From Gordoniibacillus kamchatkensis (lineage in GTDB: Bacteria; Bacillota; Bacilli; Paenibacillales; NBRC-103111): DNA of 64,000 nucleotides. This document shows, one piece after another, positions 38,092 to 47,786 of the stretch. The notes under the pieces were generated by a model. It searched no databases and had not been told where the DNA came from. It was given only the letters and a program-made list of their open reading frames with translations. The position numbers and the translations under genes are program-made. The first letter of the stretch is position 1, and every line of letters starts with the position of its first letter. The stretch spans positions 1 through 64,000 of the forward strand of contig NZ_JXAK01000013.1 in assembly GCF_000829455.1 (NCBI RefSeq), read 5' to 3'.

Positions 38092-38282
38092 CTTAAAGGA
38101 ACGTAGTTCCGTTAAAGTACGGATAGACGGGCATCGGCTGCATCTTAACGGAACACGGTTCCGTTATCGGACTGAAATACGTGCGACTGTCATTCAAAAT
38201 GCGGGAATAACGAACTCCCGTTCCGCTATTTTTGGGAAATAACCGGGAAATTAGCCGATAACGGAACAGATTTCCGCTAATC
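38092..38282. repeat. Four-palindrome intergenic element, copy 2
   Basis: Palindromes with CGGAA-type cores at about 38097, 38149, 38211 and 38262 (steps 52, 62, 51). TTTGGGAAATAACCGGGAAAT lies between the last two, in the same orientation as at 18.3 kb. It is more degenerate than the other copies. It sits in the tail-to-tail gap between yajC and the PAP2-type gene; 37984-38091 otherwise shows nothing. Confidence 0.8.
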
Positions 38283-38316
38283 GCCGGGTAAGGGGGCTGC
38301 GGGCTGATACCGAAGC

Positions 38317-39156
38317 TCACTTCAGCATCATACGCTGCTTGCGCCACGGCACTGTATATTCGCCAATGGGAAACTTGCCCTCGCTAAGCCGCAAAGCCAT
38401 CGCAGCAGAACCGTAACCGAGCAGCAGGCCGCCGCACATATCGAGCAGCCAATGGATGCCCAGGTAAAAAATCGCGAAAACGATACAAACCGTTACGGCC
38501 GCAGCAAGCCCGCTCCAGCGGCTGTTGTTCGACTTGAACGCGATAAGCGCCATCGAGACGGAAATCGACGTGTGCAGACTCGGAAAGCAGTTGTTCAAAC
38601 CGGAAAGCGGGCGATATTCGGCTTCGAAGCGCGGGAATGCGTCCAGCATCAAAAACTTCACATGCGGATGGTACGCCCACACTTCGCTCACCGGGAAAAA
38701 CAGATAGAACGGAATCGCCAGCGTGTAGTTGAAAATGAGCGCGTAACAAATAGCGCAAACAAGCTTCGGTTGCTTTGAATGCGTATAGATGGCAACCGCG
38801 GCAATGATAAAGGCCGGAAACATGACGACATAAGCGTAGACGGCTGCGTACGTCAGGAGCGGGTGGTAGAACGCATGCTGGACAAAGGCTATGAACTCGC
38901 CGTCCAGACGGGCGATGAACGGGGTGAAATCGGGTTTGGCGGCCATTCGCTCCTCGAGCCGCAGCTCGATTTTGTTCATGTACAGGACGGCCATCATGAC
39001 GATAAAATGCAGCAAATATTTGCGCGTCGCCGCCAACTCGCGGACGAAGCTTCCCGCCGCCGCAAGCGGATTTGCGCGCAGTGCGTACCACAGCAGCAAA
39101 AAAACGGTAACAGCCATATATGCGATGGCATGAGTCATCGATTGAAAAGGATTCAT
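38317..39156 (-). CDS. PAP2-superfamily membrane phosphatase
   Basis: A 279-residue protein with about six membrane helices. The phosphatase signature is split as usual for the PAP2_3/inositol-phosphorylceramide-synthase-like group: NCFPSLHTSISVSMALIAF, with a catalytic His, and YLGIHWLLDMCGGLLLGYGS, with the second His and Asp. The substrate is likely a lipid phosphate or pyrophosphate, not predictable further. Start ATG 39156 follows a GGGGG run that is a weak ribosome site. Confidence 0.85.
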   Translation of the reverse strand: MNPFQSMTHAIAYMAVTVFLLLWYALRANPLAAAGSFVRELAATRKYLLHFIVMMAVLYMNKIELRLEERMAAKPDFTPFIARLDGEFIAFVQHAFYHPLLTYAAVYAYVVMFPAFIIAAVAIYTHSKQPKLVCAICYALIFNYTLAIPFYLFFPVSEVWAYHPHVKFLMLDAFPRFEAEYRPLSGLNNCFPSLHTSISVSMALIAFKSNNSRWSGLAAAVTVCIVFAIFYLGIHWLLDMCGGLLLGYGSAAMALRLSEGKFPIGEYTVPWRKQRMMLK

Positions 39157-39269
39157 CGGTGTGCCCCCTGCGAGTTTGGCAAACTAAACGTTCGCCTCAT
39201 TGGTAAGCTGCAGGCCTTATTGCTTAATTTGGTTCGCAGGGGGGAGTTTCATACGAGCTGCCGGTTCGG

Positions 39270-39659
39270 TTATTTGCGCGAGTTGACGCCGAGCATGCCG
39301 CCGAGAGCGCCGGACGCAAACGCTCCGCCGAGCAGCGCCAACGAAGCGAGGCTTAGCCCGTTGTCATAGGCGAGAAAGCCGACGATGCCGAGAACGATGG
39401 CATACAGCGCCCCGAGTATGCCGCCGTGGTACCAGCCGCGGCTGCCGGCCCGCTTGCCGGACACCCAGCCGCCGACGAACACGGAGAGGCCGTGGATCAT
39501 TTTGCCGTAAGTCGGCAGCGAGCTTTCCTGCACGCCCGTCCAGACGAGCAAGAGCGATACGATGACGGTGCCTAGCGCCATCATGAGCAGGGAGTAGAGC
39601 AGTCCGGACAGCAGCGGGGAGGAGATGCGAACTTGGCTTACCTTATTTATCGGGTTCAT
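39270..39659 (-). CDS. TIGR04086 family membrane protein (YrzE-like)
   Basis: About 129 residues, four membrane helices (SGLLYSLLMMALGTVIVSLL; IHGLSVFVGGWVSGKRAGSR; GILGALYAIVLGIVGFLAYD; LASLALLGGAFASGALGGML). The GGWVSGKRAGSRGWYHGG loop is the hallmark of this uncharacterised family. B. subtilis yrzE occupies the same spot after yajC. ATG 39659 chosen; a GTG four codons earlier, closer to AAAGGAA, is possible. Confidence 0.8.
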   Translation of the reverse strand: MNPINKVSQVRISSPLLSGLLYSLLMMALGTVIVSLLLVWTGVQESSLPTYGKMIHGLSVFVGGWVSGKRAGSRGWYHGGILGALYAIVLGIVGFLAYDNGLSLASLALLGGAFASGALGGMLGVNSRK

Positions 39660-39800
39660 AAGAGCAACCACCGTTCCTTTCGACCGGGACTCGTTTTGTC
39701 ATCATCTTATGGCTTGGCACATAAAAATAGTACAAGTTTTATAGACGACTTTTCCGTTCGTCTTGTATAATTTCACCAAGACAAGAGAGGGGTTGGCACC

Positions 39801-41098
39801 ATGTTCGGCACATATACACAGGCGGCCGTCTGGCAGACGGCAGCGGCGTCGTTTGTTTTTGCGGCGGTCGCATTCGGCTTCGTATGGGAACGGTGGAACC
39901 GCGCTTATGCGGCTCTTGCGGGGGCGCTGCTCGTTGCGCTGCTCGGGGCGGTCAAGCTGTCCCGGCTCGGCGTGTGGATCCACTGGCCGACGCTCGCGCT
40001 GGTGATCGGAATGACGGCGATCGCGGGGTAACGCAAAAATCCGGCTTGCCCGCCTATGCGGCAGTCCGGCTCATGCGGTTCGCCCGCGGCGGTCCGGGCC
40101 GCACGGCAGGGGTGCTGCTGCTCGCGACCGGCGCCGCCGGCGCGCTGCTCGATCCGCTCGCGGCGGCAATAACGCTCGTGCCTGTCGGGCTGCAGCTAGG
40201 GTCATTGCTAGGTCTGCAACGGGGACCTTTGCTATTCGGGCAAATGCTCGCCGCCTCGTTTGGAGGGGCGATGACGCTGACCGGATCGCCTGTCAACATG
40301 CTGGTCGCTGCCGCCGGCTCTTTCACATACGTGCAAATATTGCTGCATATCGGCATCCCGGCGCTCGCGCTGCTGCTTTTGCTTGCCGGGCTGATGGCGC
40401 TCTTTTATCGCGGCCGCCCTAATCCGAAGCTCGTGGAGGTAGCGCCGGAGTGGCGAGCGCGCGCCTGGCTTCGCGACCCGGTGCTGATGCGAAACAGCGC
40501 TGTCGCGCTCGGCGCGGTTACGCTCGCTTTTGCGCTGCATCACTGGATTCGCGTGCATCCCGGCTGGATTGCGCTTATTGCCGCGGTGCTGCTCGTCGCC
40601 GTTAGCCGCAAGCGTTACGACCCGCGCGAGCTCGTCGACGACGTCGACTGGCGTACGCTAGGAGCGCTGCTCGGGCTGTTCGTCGTCGCCGGCGCGCTGA
40701 CCGACACAGGCGCCGCCGCCGGGCTCGCGCAGCGCGCGGCCGAGCTGGCAGGCGGCTCGCTGCCGCTGCTGGCCGCACTGCTGCTATGGCTGAGCGCCGT
40801 ATTGTCGGCGGCGATCGGCCCGCTGCCGGTCGCGGCACTGTTAACGCAGCTCGTGCCGGCGATCGGCGCCGCTACGGGGGCGGGCGGGCTGCAGCTGCAT
40901 CCGCTCTGGTGGTCGCTCGCCCTCGGCAGCGCCATAGGCGCCGCCGCCTCGCCGCTCGGCAGCCCCGGCCATGTCGTCGCCCTCACTTTGGCGGCACGCG
41001 CCAAAGAGTCGGCGGGAGTCGCCGACTTTCTCCGCTGGGGAGTGCCGGCAGCCTTTGTCGGCCTTGTGCTGGCTACCTGGTATGCGCTCCTCGTTTAG
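39801..41098 (+). CDS. SLC13/ArsB-NhaD superfamily membrane transporter (one-base break)
   Basis: A polytopic transporter of about 432 residues and ten or more helices. The N-terminal 76 residues (WIHWPTLALVIGMTAIAG) run into a stop at 40029 because GCGGGGTAA probably lost one G. The other frame continues TQKSGLPAYAAVRLMRFARG. The half-repeats FGGAMTLTGSPVNMLVAAAG and GAAASPLGSPGHVVALTLAA are the paired re-entrant loops with Gly-Ser-Pro typical of the ion transporter superfamily (citrate/arsenite/Na+ carriers). Substrate unknown. It has its own start with GAGAGGGGTTG upstream. Confidence 0.75.
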
Positions 41099-41198
41099 GG
41101 AACGCTGCCAGCATTTCAATAGCAAAGCGCCGCATGGCGCGGGAAAAGCGCGGTCAGAATACCAGTGAACTCGAAACCTTTCCGGGAGGCGGGTCCAA

Positions 41199-41903
41199 TT
41201 GGAACATCTGACCGTTATTTTGCGTACCGTGCTCATTTACGTTACCGTGTTTGCGGTGCTGCGCATAATGGGGAAACGGGAAATCGGCAAGCTGTCCTTG
41301 TTCGACCTCGTCATCTCGATCATGATCGCGGAGATCGCCGTCTTCGTGCTGGAGGACGTCCACCGGCCGATGCTGGACGGGCTGCTGCCGATGTTCACGC
41401 TCGTTGCGATCCAGGTAACGCTCGCCTTTGCGGGCCTCAAAAGCCAAAAGCTGCGCGGCTGGATCGACGGCAAGCCGAGCGTCCTCATTCATAAAGGCGA
41501 GCTGAACCGGGAAGAGATGGCGCGCCAGCGTTACAATCTGAACGATCTTTTGCTGCAGCTGCGGGAAAACAACATCGTCAACGTCGCCGACGTCGAGTTT
41601 GCCATCCTCGAGCCGTCGGGCAAGCTGACCACAGTGACGAAAGAGCAGGCCGGGACGGCGGAAGAGGCTCCCGATGCGGCGCGGACGAAACAGACGGAAG
41701 CTCCGCCGCAGTTTCGATACGAAGGCTTGCCGCTGCCGCTCATAATGGACGGGAAGGTGCAGGACGACAATTTGAAGAAGCTTGGCAAGACGAGATTTTG
41801 GCTAAAAAACGAAATTCAGGCCAAAGGCGTCCGGGAGTTCAAGGACGTGTTTTTTTGCTCGATCGACCACCGGGGGAGAGTGTTTCTGGACAAAAAGCGG
41901 TGA
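41199..41903 (+). CDS. DUF421 family membrane protein (YrbG/YetF-like)
   Basis: A 234-residue protein. Three N-terminal membrane helices (TVILRTVLIYVTVFAVLRIM; FDLVISIMIAEIAVFVLEDV; LPMFTLVAIQVTLAFAGLKS) with MGKREIGKLSLFDL are followed by a cytoplasmic domain with PSVLIHKGELNREEMARQRY and LRENNIVNVADVEFAILEPS. This is the layout of DUF421 proteins, some of which affect spore germination or stress. An Ala/Glu/Thr-rich insertion splits the domain at about residues 150-170. The TTG start follows GGGAGGCGGG. B. subtilis yrbG lies in the same place. Confidence 0.85.
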   Translation: MEHLTVILRTVLIYVTVFAVLRIMGKREIGKLSLFDLVISIMIAEIAVFVLEDVHRPMLDGLLPMFTLVAIQVTLAFAGLKSQKLRGWIDGKPSVLIHKGELNREEMARQRYNLNDLLLQLRENNIVNVADVEFAILEPSGKLTTVTKEQAGTAEEAPDAARTKQTEAPPQFRYEGLPLPLIMDGKVQDDNLKKLGKTRFWLKNEIQAKGVREFKDVFFCSIDHRGRVFLDKKR

Positions 41904-41929
41904 GCGGGAGGAAATGCCGTGGCTCCGAT

Positions 41930-42075
41930 GCGGTGAAATCCTTGCGGAGCGGAGGATGAAATACGGGAGCGGAGAGTTTACGCGTCGCCTTTGAAATCGG
42001 GTTGTTACCGCCAAGGTACAATTGGACAACCCGATTTCAAGAGCGACCGGAGCCCCGTATTTCACCGCAGCGGAG
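41930..42075. repeat. Large hairpin intergenic element, copy 3
   Basis: Perfect inner arms GAAATCGGGTTGT (41993-42005) and ACAACCCGATTTC (42026-42038). Outer arms ATGAAATACGGGAGC and GAGCCCCGTATTTCACCGC face each other. It sits in the tail-to-tail gap between the DUF421 gene and spoVB and could end transcription from both. Confidence 0.75.
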
Positions 42076-42105
42076 CCTGGGCATTTCTCAACCTGTCCCA
42101 GTAAG

Positions 42106-43677
42106 TTACGTCCGCCGCCATATTTTCCGCGACCAGCGATGAAGCCGCTGCATATCGTCGAGATCGATGAGCCGCAGCAGAAAGACGAACAACAAATACA
42201 CGAGCAAGGCGATGGCGGATGCGGAGAAGAACCGGAGCAAATTGCTGTCGTGCCACGGAACGGCCATGACGACGTAGCAGCACAAGCCGCTGACAGCCAT
42301 AGAGCCGCCGATTTTAACGAAATCAGCCATGTTCATCGAGAACTTGAGCGCCCGCACGACGCTGCTCCAATGGAGCAAGGTGACGAGCACGATATTGATG
42401 TTGATGGCGAATACGGCGCCGCGGATGCCGAGCTCCGGCTTGCTGGCGAGAAACGCAATGAGCGCGAGCTTGGCGACGGAGCCGATGAGCGTGTTGACGA
42501 GCGCCGAGCCGGGGCGGTCGAGCGCTTGCAGCGCGGCTTGCAGCGGCGCCTGAAAATAAATGAAGATCGCGACGGGCGCCATCATTTTGAGCAGCACTCC
42601 GACTTCCGGCTGGTTATACATATACAGGCAGATCGGATCGGCCAGCACAAACATAAGCACGGCGAACGGGGCTCCGGCGACAAGGGCGAGGCGGAGCGAC
42701 TGGTGCAGCCGCTTGTGGATCGTCAGCATGTCTTTGCGCGCCGCCGCTTCGGACAGCGACGGAATGAGCGATACGGAAAGAGACGAAGTGAGGGCGCTCG
42801 GCAGCAGCAAAATGGGCATTACCATGCCTTGCAGCGCACCGTACTGCGCAGTCGCCATAGCCGTTGAAATGCCGGCGGCAGCAAGAGCCTGGGCGATGAA
42901 AATCGATTCGAGCAAGTACGACGTCGCGCCGACGAGCTTGCTGCCCGTAATCGGCACGGAGATGCGGAGCATTCGGCGCAGGCCCGACAAGCGGCGGGGG
43001 GCCTGCGACGAGCCGATGCTTGCGTGAACGGAGGCAGGGCGATGCTTGCGATTTTGCCGGTAATGGAACAGCAGCAAGAGCATGCCCGCCAGTTCTCCCG
43101 CGAGGACGCCGAGCATCGCTCCGGCGGCGGCCAGCTCGATTCCGTAACGAAGCAGCGCGGAAGAGCAGACCAGCACCATGACGATGCGGACGATCGTTTC
43201 GGCTGTCTGTGATGTAGCTGTCGGGATCATATTTTGCCGGCCTTGGAAATAGCCGCGGAACACGGACGAAACGCCGATCATCAGAATGATCGGAGTCATG
43301 ACGATGAACGTCGAGTAGACGCGCTTGTCCGTCAGCAGGCGGCCGATGATCCACTCGGCTCCGAACAGGCAAAGCGCCGAGAAAACGACGCTGAGCGAGC
43401 AGGTGAGCGCCATCGCCAGCTTCAGCACGCTGTGGATGCGGCGCTCGTTCCGTTCCGCTTCCGCCTCCGCGACGAGCTTGGCGACGGCGACCGGGATGCC
43501 GCCGGTAATGATCGTCAACACGACGATGAGAAACGGCCATACCATCTGATACAGGCCGACCCCCTCGGCCCCGATGACGCGCGGCAGCGTAATTCTCGGT
43601 ATGAAGCCGAGAAGGCGGTTGATGAGACCTGCGGCGAGCAGTATCATCGTCCCTTTAATAAACGATTGCTTGCTCAA
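42106..43677 (-). CDS. spoVB: Polysaccharide biosynthesis/lipid flippase SpoVB
   Basis: A 523-residue MOP-superfamily exporter with 14 predicted membrane helices. In Bacillus, SpoVB supports spore cortex synthesis, probably moving lipid-linked precursor. Typical are GTMILLAAGLINRLLGFIPR, YQMVWPFLIVVLTIITGGIP, FRGYFQGRQNMIPTATSQTA and LLPSALTSSLSVSLIPSLSE. ATG 43677 has a weak GGGATGA upstream. It lies opposite its neighbours, in B. subtilis synteny between yrbG and comN. Confidence 0.92.
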   Translation of the reverse strand: MSKQSFIKGTMILLAAGLINRLLGFIPRITLPRVIGAEGVGLYQMVWPFLIVVLTIITGGIPVAVAKLVAEAEAERNERRIHSVLKLAMALTCSLSVVFSALCLFGAEWIIGRLLTDKRVYSTFIVMTPIILMIGVSSVFRGYFQGRQNMIPTATSQTAETIVRIVMVLVCSSALLRYGIELAAAGAMLGVLAGELAGMLLLLFHYRQNRKHRPASVHASIGSSQAPRRLSGLRRMLRISVPITGSKLVGATSYLLESIFIAQALAAAGISTAMATAQYGALQGMVMPILLLPSALTSSLSVSLIPSLSEAAARKDMLTIHKRLHQSLRLALVAGAPFAVLMFVLADPICLYMYNQPEVGVLLKMMAPVAIFIYFQAPLQAALQALDRPGSALVNTLIGSVAKLALIAFLASKPELGIRGAVFAININIVLVTLLHWSSVVRALKFSMNMADFVKIGGSMAVSGLCCYVVMAVPWHDSNLLRFFSASAIALLVYLLFVFLLRLIDLDDMQRLHRWSRKIWRRT

Positions 43678-43840
43678 ACGTCATCCCTCTTCCGTCGAAA
43701 ACAGTCTTGTACCACCATATGCGAAAGATGTACGAGCTCATGCACATATTTTGCGGACAAGGCGGCGCTGCGGCAGGAGAAAGGGCGGACCATGGCGAAT
43801 GTAGCTGATACGTACGGACAGGAACGGAGGAGAAAGGCGC

Positions 43841-44163
43841 ATGAGCGAACATGAGGACGGCGTTCCGGCCGCAGACGAAGCGGAATCCGCGGCGCAGCAA
43901 GAAGCCGGGGACGGCGAAACGGCGCTTGACGAAAACGAGCTGAACGAAATGATCGAAGGCTTGTGCCACAGCAAGGCGGAAGAGTTCCGCATGCTCGGCT
44001 ACGAGCACGTGACAGGCCGCGAAGTGTGGGAGTGCGTCAGCGACAAATACGGGAAGAAAGGTTATCCGCCGCTGCACCAATCGTGAACGATATTTTGTCG
44101 CTCAAAGTGACGCAGCTGATGAACTATATGACGATGAGCATTTACAAGAAAGCCCAGCCGTAA
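43841..44163 (+). CDS. comN: Post-transcriptional regulator ComN-like (one-base break)
   Basis: Small helical protein (PF13797-type). The core reads ELNEMIEGLCHSKAEEFRML then GYEHVTGREVWECVSDKYGK. Near 44080 CACCAATCG should probably be CACCAAATCG, after which IVNDILSLKVTQLMNYMTMS continues to 44163. Repaired length 107 residues, with an acidic N-terminal extension of about 25 residues. ComN in B. subtilis acts on comE mRNA and lies between spoVB and secDF, as here. Ribosome site GGAGGAGAAAGGCGC upstream. Confidence 0.85.
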
Positions 44164-44184
44164 CGGCGCGGGCTTCGTTTTTGA

Positions 44185-44318
44185 CTGCGGCGGAACGCAG
44201 GATGGAATATGGGATGGAGAAGCGACTTTTGAACTCGTGTTCCTGCCTTTTGTTCAATTCACGGGAACACGAGTTCAATGGAGCCGGAATCCCATATTCC
44301 AATCCGCAGTACCGCCGC
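44185..44318. repeat. Large hairpin intergenic element, copy 4
   Basis: Outer arms GCGGCGGAAC...GGATGGAATATGGGAT (44187-44215) and ATCCCATATTCCAATCC...GTACCGCCGC (44289-44318). Inner arms GAACTCGTGTTCC (44231-44243) and GGAACACGAGTTC (44264-44276), perfect. The same sequence, reversed, is at 47610-47741. Confidence 0.85.
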
Positions 44319-44357
44319 CTATCTCGAAACGGCGGTTTTCGCAGTTTTCGCCTTAAA

Positions 44358-44386
44358 TTGACTCGATTTTCACGGGTAGGTATAAT
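44358..44386 (+). promoter_or_regulatory. promoter of secD-secF
   Basis: TTGACT (44358-44363), 17-bp spacer, TATAAT (44381-44386), 37 bp before the secD ATG. Confidence 0.65.
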
Positions 44387-44422
44387 ACTACTATTGAGTA
44401 TCGAGAGGAGACTTGCTCGCAG

Positions 44423-45667
44423 ATGAACGGCAAACGCTTTACCGCTTTTTTGCTAGTGGTAGTCATTACGTTCGGCATCATCGGGGCCACAACCCCATGG
44501 TTATTGAAAAACGTCCGCTTGGGACTCGATTTGCGAGGCGGCTTTGAAATATTGTACGTGGCCGAACCGCTTGAAGCGGGACAAGCCGTTACGCCGGATG
44601 TGCTGAAACGAACGGCCGAAAGTGTCGCGCAGCGCGCGAACGCGAGCGGCGTGGCCGAGCCCGACGTCACGACGGAGGGCAAAAACCGCATTCGCGTCCG
44701 GCTCGCCGGCGTAGCCAACCAGGAAGAGTTACGCAAAATTCTTCAGGAGCCTGCCCAGCTCACGTTCCGCAGCGGCCCCCCGGATTTCAAAACGATCGAA
44801 ATGCGCGGCAGCGACTTCGTCGAGCACGGCGCGACCGTCGGCTTCGAGCAAGGCACGAACCGGCCGATGGTGCAAATCAAAGTGAAGGATCCGGCCAAGT
44901 TTCAAGCCATTACGAAGCGTCTGACGAATCAGCCGCTGGCGATTTATTTGAACGACGAGCTGCTGTCGGCGCCGAACGTCAGCGGTGAAATATCCGGCGG
45001 CACAGCCGTCATTACGGGCAACTATACGCTCGCCGAAGCGAACAAAATCAGGGATACGATCAACCTCGGCGCGCTGCCGCTGAAGCTGACGGAGAAGTAC
45101 ACGCAATCGGTCGGCGCATCGCTCGGCCAGCAGTCGCTGAAGGAAACGGGCATCGCCTCGGCGATCGCTTCCGTGCTCATTTTGCTGTTCATGCTCATCT
45201 GGTACCGGGTGCCGGGCATCGTCGCTTCTATCGCCCTGATCTCGTTCACGTGGCTGCTGCTGGCCGTCTCCGTCCTGATGCATGCGACGCTGACGCTTCC
45301 GGGTATCGCCGCGTTCGTGCTCAGCGTCGGCATCGCCGTCGACTCCAACATCATTATGGCGGAACGGATCAAGGACGAAATGCGCAGCGGCAAAAGCATC
45401 CTGTCTTCGCTCAAGTCGGGCTCGAAACACTCGTTCCGGACGATTATCGACGCGCACGTGACGACCGCGCTTGCCGGCATCGTGCTTTACATTATCGGTA
45501 CGGGCTCGATCAAAGGTTTCGCGCTCACGCTTCTGCTCAGTATCGTCCTGAACATTTTGACGAACGTCTTTTTCTCCAGATGGCTGCTGCACATGATCGT
45601 TCGCAGCAATTTGGCGCAGAAGCCGGGATACTACGGGGTAAAGGAGTCCGAAATTCATGCGCTATAA
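44423..45667 (+). CDS. secD: Protein translocase subunit SecD
   Basis: A 414-residue RND-type Sec accessory subunit that uses proton flow to aid late export. The N-terminal helix is followed by VRLGLDLRGGFEILY, a P1-type extracellular domain (LNDELLSAPNVSGEISGGTA) and five C-terminal helices, with GIAVDSNIIMAERIKDEMRS in TM4. B. subtilis has a fused SecDF, but here the two are separate genes overlapping by 11 bp. Ribosome site GAGAGGAG. Confidence 0.95.
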   Translation: MNGKRFTAFLLVVVITFGIIGATTPWLLKNVRLGLDLRGGFEILYVAEPLEAGQAVTPDVLKRTAESVAQRANASGVAEPDVTTEGKNRIRVRLAGVANQEELRKILQEPAQLTFRSGPPDFKTIEMRGSDFVEHGATVGFEQGTNRPMVQIKVKDPAKFQAITKRLTNQPLAIYLNDELLSAPNVSGEISGGTAVITGNYTLAEANKIRDTINLGALPLKLTEKYTQSVGASLGQQSLKETGIASAIASVLILLFMLIWYRVPGIVASIALISFTWLLLAVSVLMHATLTLPGIAAFVLSVGIAVDSNIIMAERIKDEMRSGKSILSSLKSGSKHSFRTIIDAHVTTALAGIVLYIIGTGSIKGFALTLLLSIVLNILTNVFFSRWLLHMIVRSNLAQKPGYYGVKESEIHAL

Positions 45668-46571
45668 TTTCAAGTTCGATATCGTCAGGCACCGGCGCAA
45701 GTTTTTCGCAGTCTCCATTGCGATAACTTTGATCGGCATCGTGATGCTCGCCATTTTTAATTTGAATTACGGCGTCGACTTCCGTGCCGGCACCAACTTC
45801 GATATTACCGTCGGCCAGGCGACCGACCAGGCGAAAGCGGCCGATATCTTCAAAAATGCCGGCTACGATCCGTCTACGCTTACGGTCGGCGGAACGAACA
45901 ACGACCGCGTCACCGCCCGTTTCGACAAAGTGCTTGGACAGGCGGACGAGACCAAGGTGCAGGCGGCATTCAAAGCCGTTTACGGCGACAAAGTTTCGAT
46001 GGAAGTGAACACCGTCGATACGGAAATCGCCCGAGACCTTGCGGTCAAAGCGATTTACGCCGTGCTGGCCTCGACGATCGGAATCGTCATCTACGTCAGC
46101 ATCCGCTTCGAATGGCGTTTCGCCATCGCCGCGATTATCTCGCTGCTGCACGACGCGTTCATCGTCGTAAGCCTGTTCTCGATTTTCCGGCTCGAGGTCG
46201 ACTTGCCGTTCATCGCTGCCATACTGACGATTATCGGCTATTCGATTAACGATACGATCGTTATTTTCGACCGGGTCCGCGAAAACTTGCGCTTCGCCAA
46301 GCTGAAGACGTTCGACGATTTGGCCGAGCTCGTGAACCGCAGCATTTGGCAGACGATGACGCGCTCGATCAACACGGTCATCACCGTCCTTATCGCCGCG
46401 CTCTGCTTGTTCATCTTCGGTTCCCCGGCCATTCGCCTGTTCTCGTTGGCGATGATCTTCGGGCTCGTGAGCGGCACTTACTCGTCCGTCTTTATCGCCA
46501 GCCCGATCTGGCTGCTGCTGAAGAACCGAACGCTAGGTTCTAAAGCCGCCAAACCTGCCGTAGAAAAATAA
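45657..46571 (+). CDS. secF: Protein translocase subunit SecF
   Basis: A 304-residue partner of SecD with six membrane helices. Typical are NYGVDFRAGTNFDI, LLHDAFIVVSLFSIFRLEVD, LTIIGYSINDTIVIFDRVRE and RSIWQTMTRSINTVITVLIA. Translation is probably coupled to secD by the overlap. Confidence 0.95.
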   Translation: MRYNFKFDIVRHRRKFFAVSIAITLIGIVMLAIFNLNYGVDFRAGTNFDITVGQATDQAKAADIFKNAGYDPSTLTVGGTNNDRVTARFDKVLGQADETKVQAAFKAVYGDKVSMEVNTVDTEIARDLAVKAIYAVLASTIGIVIYVSIRFEWRFAIAAIISLLHDAFIVVSLFSIFRLEVDLPFIAAILTIIGYSINDTIVIFDRVRENLRFAKLKTFDDLAELVNRSIWQTMTRSINTVITVLIAALCLFIFGSPAIRLFSLAMIFGLVSGTYSSVFIASPIWLLLKNRTLGSKAAKPAVEK

Positions 46572-46641
46572 TAAGTGAGCCGCGCGACTCGTTTGCCGCG
46601 GCTTTCCAGCTTTTATTCACTTCACAGAGGAGTGGCCTTCA

Positions 46642-47595
46642 TTGACAGACGATCGTTTTCGCAAAGCGGAATTCGCGGCTTGGGTCGGCATCGTCGGCAA
46701 TATCGCGCTAGCCTTGCTGAAAGGGGCGATCGGCTGGTTCGCGAACAGTAAAGCGCTGCTCGCCGACGCCGTGCATTCCGCCTCCGATGTAGCCGGCTCG
46801 CTTGCCGTGCTGGTCGGCATCCGAGCCGCCAAGCTTCCGCCCGACGACGACCACCCGTACGGCCACGGCAAGGCCGAACCGATTGCTGCTATTATCGTTT
46901 CCGTTTTACTCATGGTGGTCGGCGTGGAAATCGGCATTTCGTCCATTAAGGCTATTGCCCATGGCGTCGCCGAACCGCCCCGCTGGCCGGCGCTCGTTGC
47001 GCTGCTCATCTCGATCGTCGCCAAGGAGGCGATGTTCCAGTACAAATACCGCCTAGGGAACAAACTGAACAGCCAAGCGCTTATTTCCAACGCCTGGGAG
47101 CACCGCTCGGATGTGTATTCGTCGCTTGCCGCTGTCGTCGGCGTAGGCGGAGCGATGCTCGGGCAAGCGCTTGATCTGCCCTGGTTTTATTATCTGGATC
47201 CGGTTGCCGGCCTCGTCGTGTCGGCGCTCGTGCTGAAAATGGGTTACGGCCTGATCATGGAATCGATTCATAATACGATGGACCACGTTCTTCACCGGGA
47301 AGACGCGCAAGAGCTCGTTCAGGCGGTGCAGCGCGTGAAGGGGGTCATCACAGTCGACGATCTGCGCGCGCGGGAACACGGCCATTATGTCATCGTCGAC
47401 GTGAAAATCAGCGTCAACCCGCGCATTACCGTCATGGAAGGACACGATATCGCCAAGACGGTAAAGCAGCATCTGATGGACCGGTTTGTGCACGTTTCCG
47501 ACGTCTTCATTCATGTCAATCCTTATGACCCGGGCTATCCTTACAAAAACAACGTCGATTCGGATCAGGACGACGCGCCTACGCTTCTCCATTGA
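46642..47595 (+). CDS. Cation diffusion facilitator family transporter
   Basis: A 317-residue CDF exporter of divalent metal ions with six helices and a C-terminal cytoplasmic domain. Metal-site residues are in LLADAVHSASDVAG (TM2) and SNAWEHRSDVYSSLAAVVGV (TM5; His/Asp as in FieF/ZitB). DHPYGHGKAEPIAAIIVS is a family signature. The TTG start follows GAGGAGTGG. Confidence 0.92.
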   Translation: MTDDRFRKAEFAAWVGIVGNIALALLKGAIGWFANSKALLADAVHSASDVAGSLAVLVGIRAAKLPPDDDHPYGHGKAEPIAAIIVSVLLMVVGVEIGISSIKAIAHGVAEPPRWPALVALLISIVAKEAMFQYKYRLGNKLNSQALISNAWEHRSDVYSSLAAVVGVGGAMLGQALDLPWFYYLDPVAGLVVSALVLKMGYGLIMESIHNTMDHVLHREDAQELVQAVQRVKGVITVDDLRAREHGHYVIVDVKISVNPRITVMEGHDIAKTVKQHLMDRFVHVSDVFIHVNPYDPGYPYKNNVDSDQDDAPTLLH

Positions 47596-47609
47596 TCCGA
47601 AGCAGGGGG

Positions 47610-47741
47610 GCGGCGGTACTACGGATTGGAAAAGGGGATTCCGGCACCGCCCGACTCGTGTTCCCGAGAATTGATGAAGTGGAAGGAACACGAGTTCAAA
47701 AGTCGCTTCTCCATCCCCTTTTCCATCCTACGTACCGCCGC
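47610..47741. repeat. Large hairpin intergenic element, copy 5
   Basis: Outer arms GCGGCGGTAC...GGATTGGAAAAGGGGAT and ATCCCCTTTTCCATCC...GTACCGCCGC, nearly 30 bp each. Inner arms ACTCGTGTTCC (47654-47664) and GGAACACGAGT (47685-47695), perfect. Orientation opposite to copy 4. It ends 45 bp before recJ. Confidence 0.85.
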
Positions 47742-47786
47742 AGCACAACTAGAGTAACAAACTGACTGTAAGGTGAGGGAATCCTA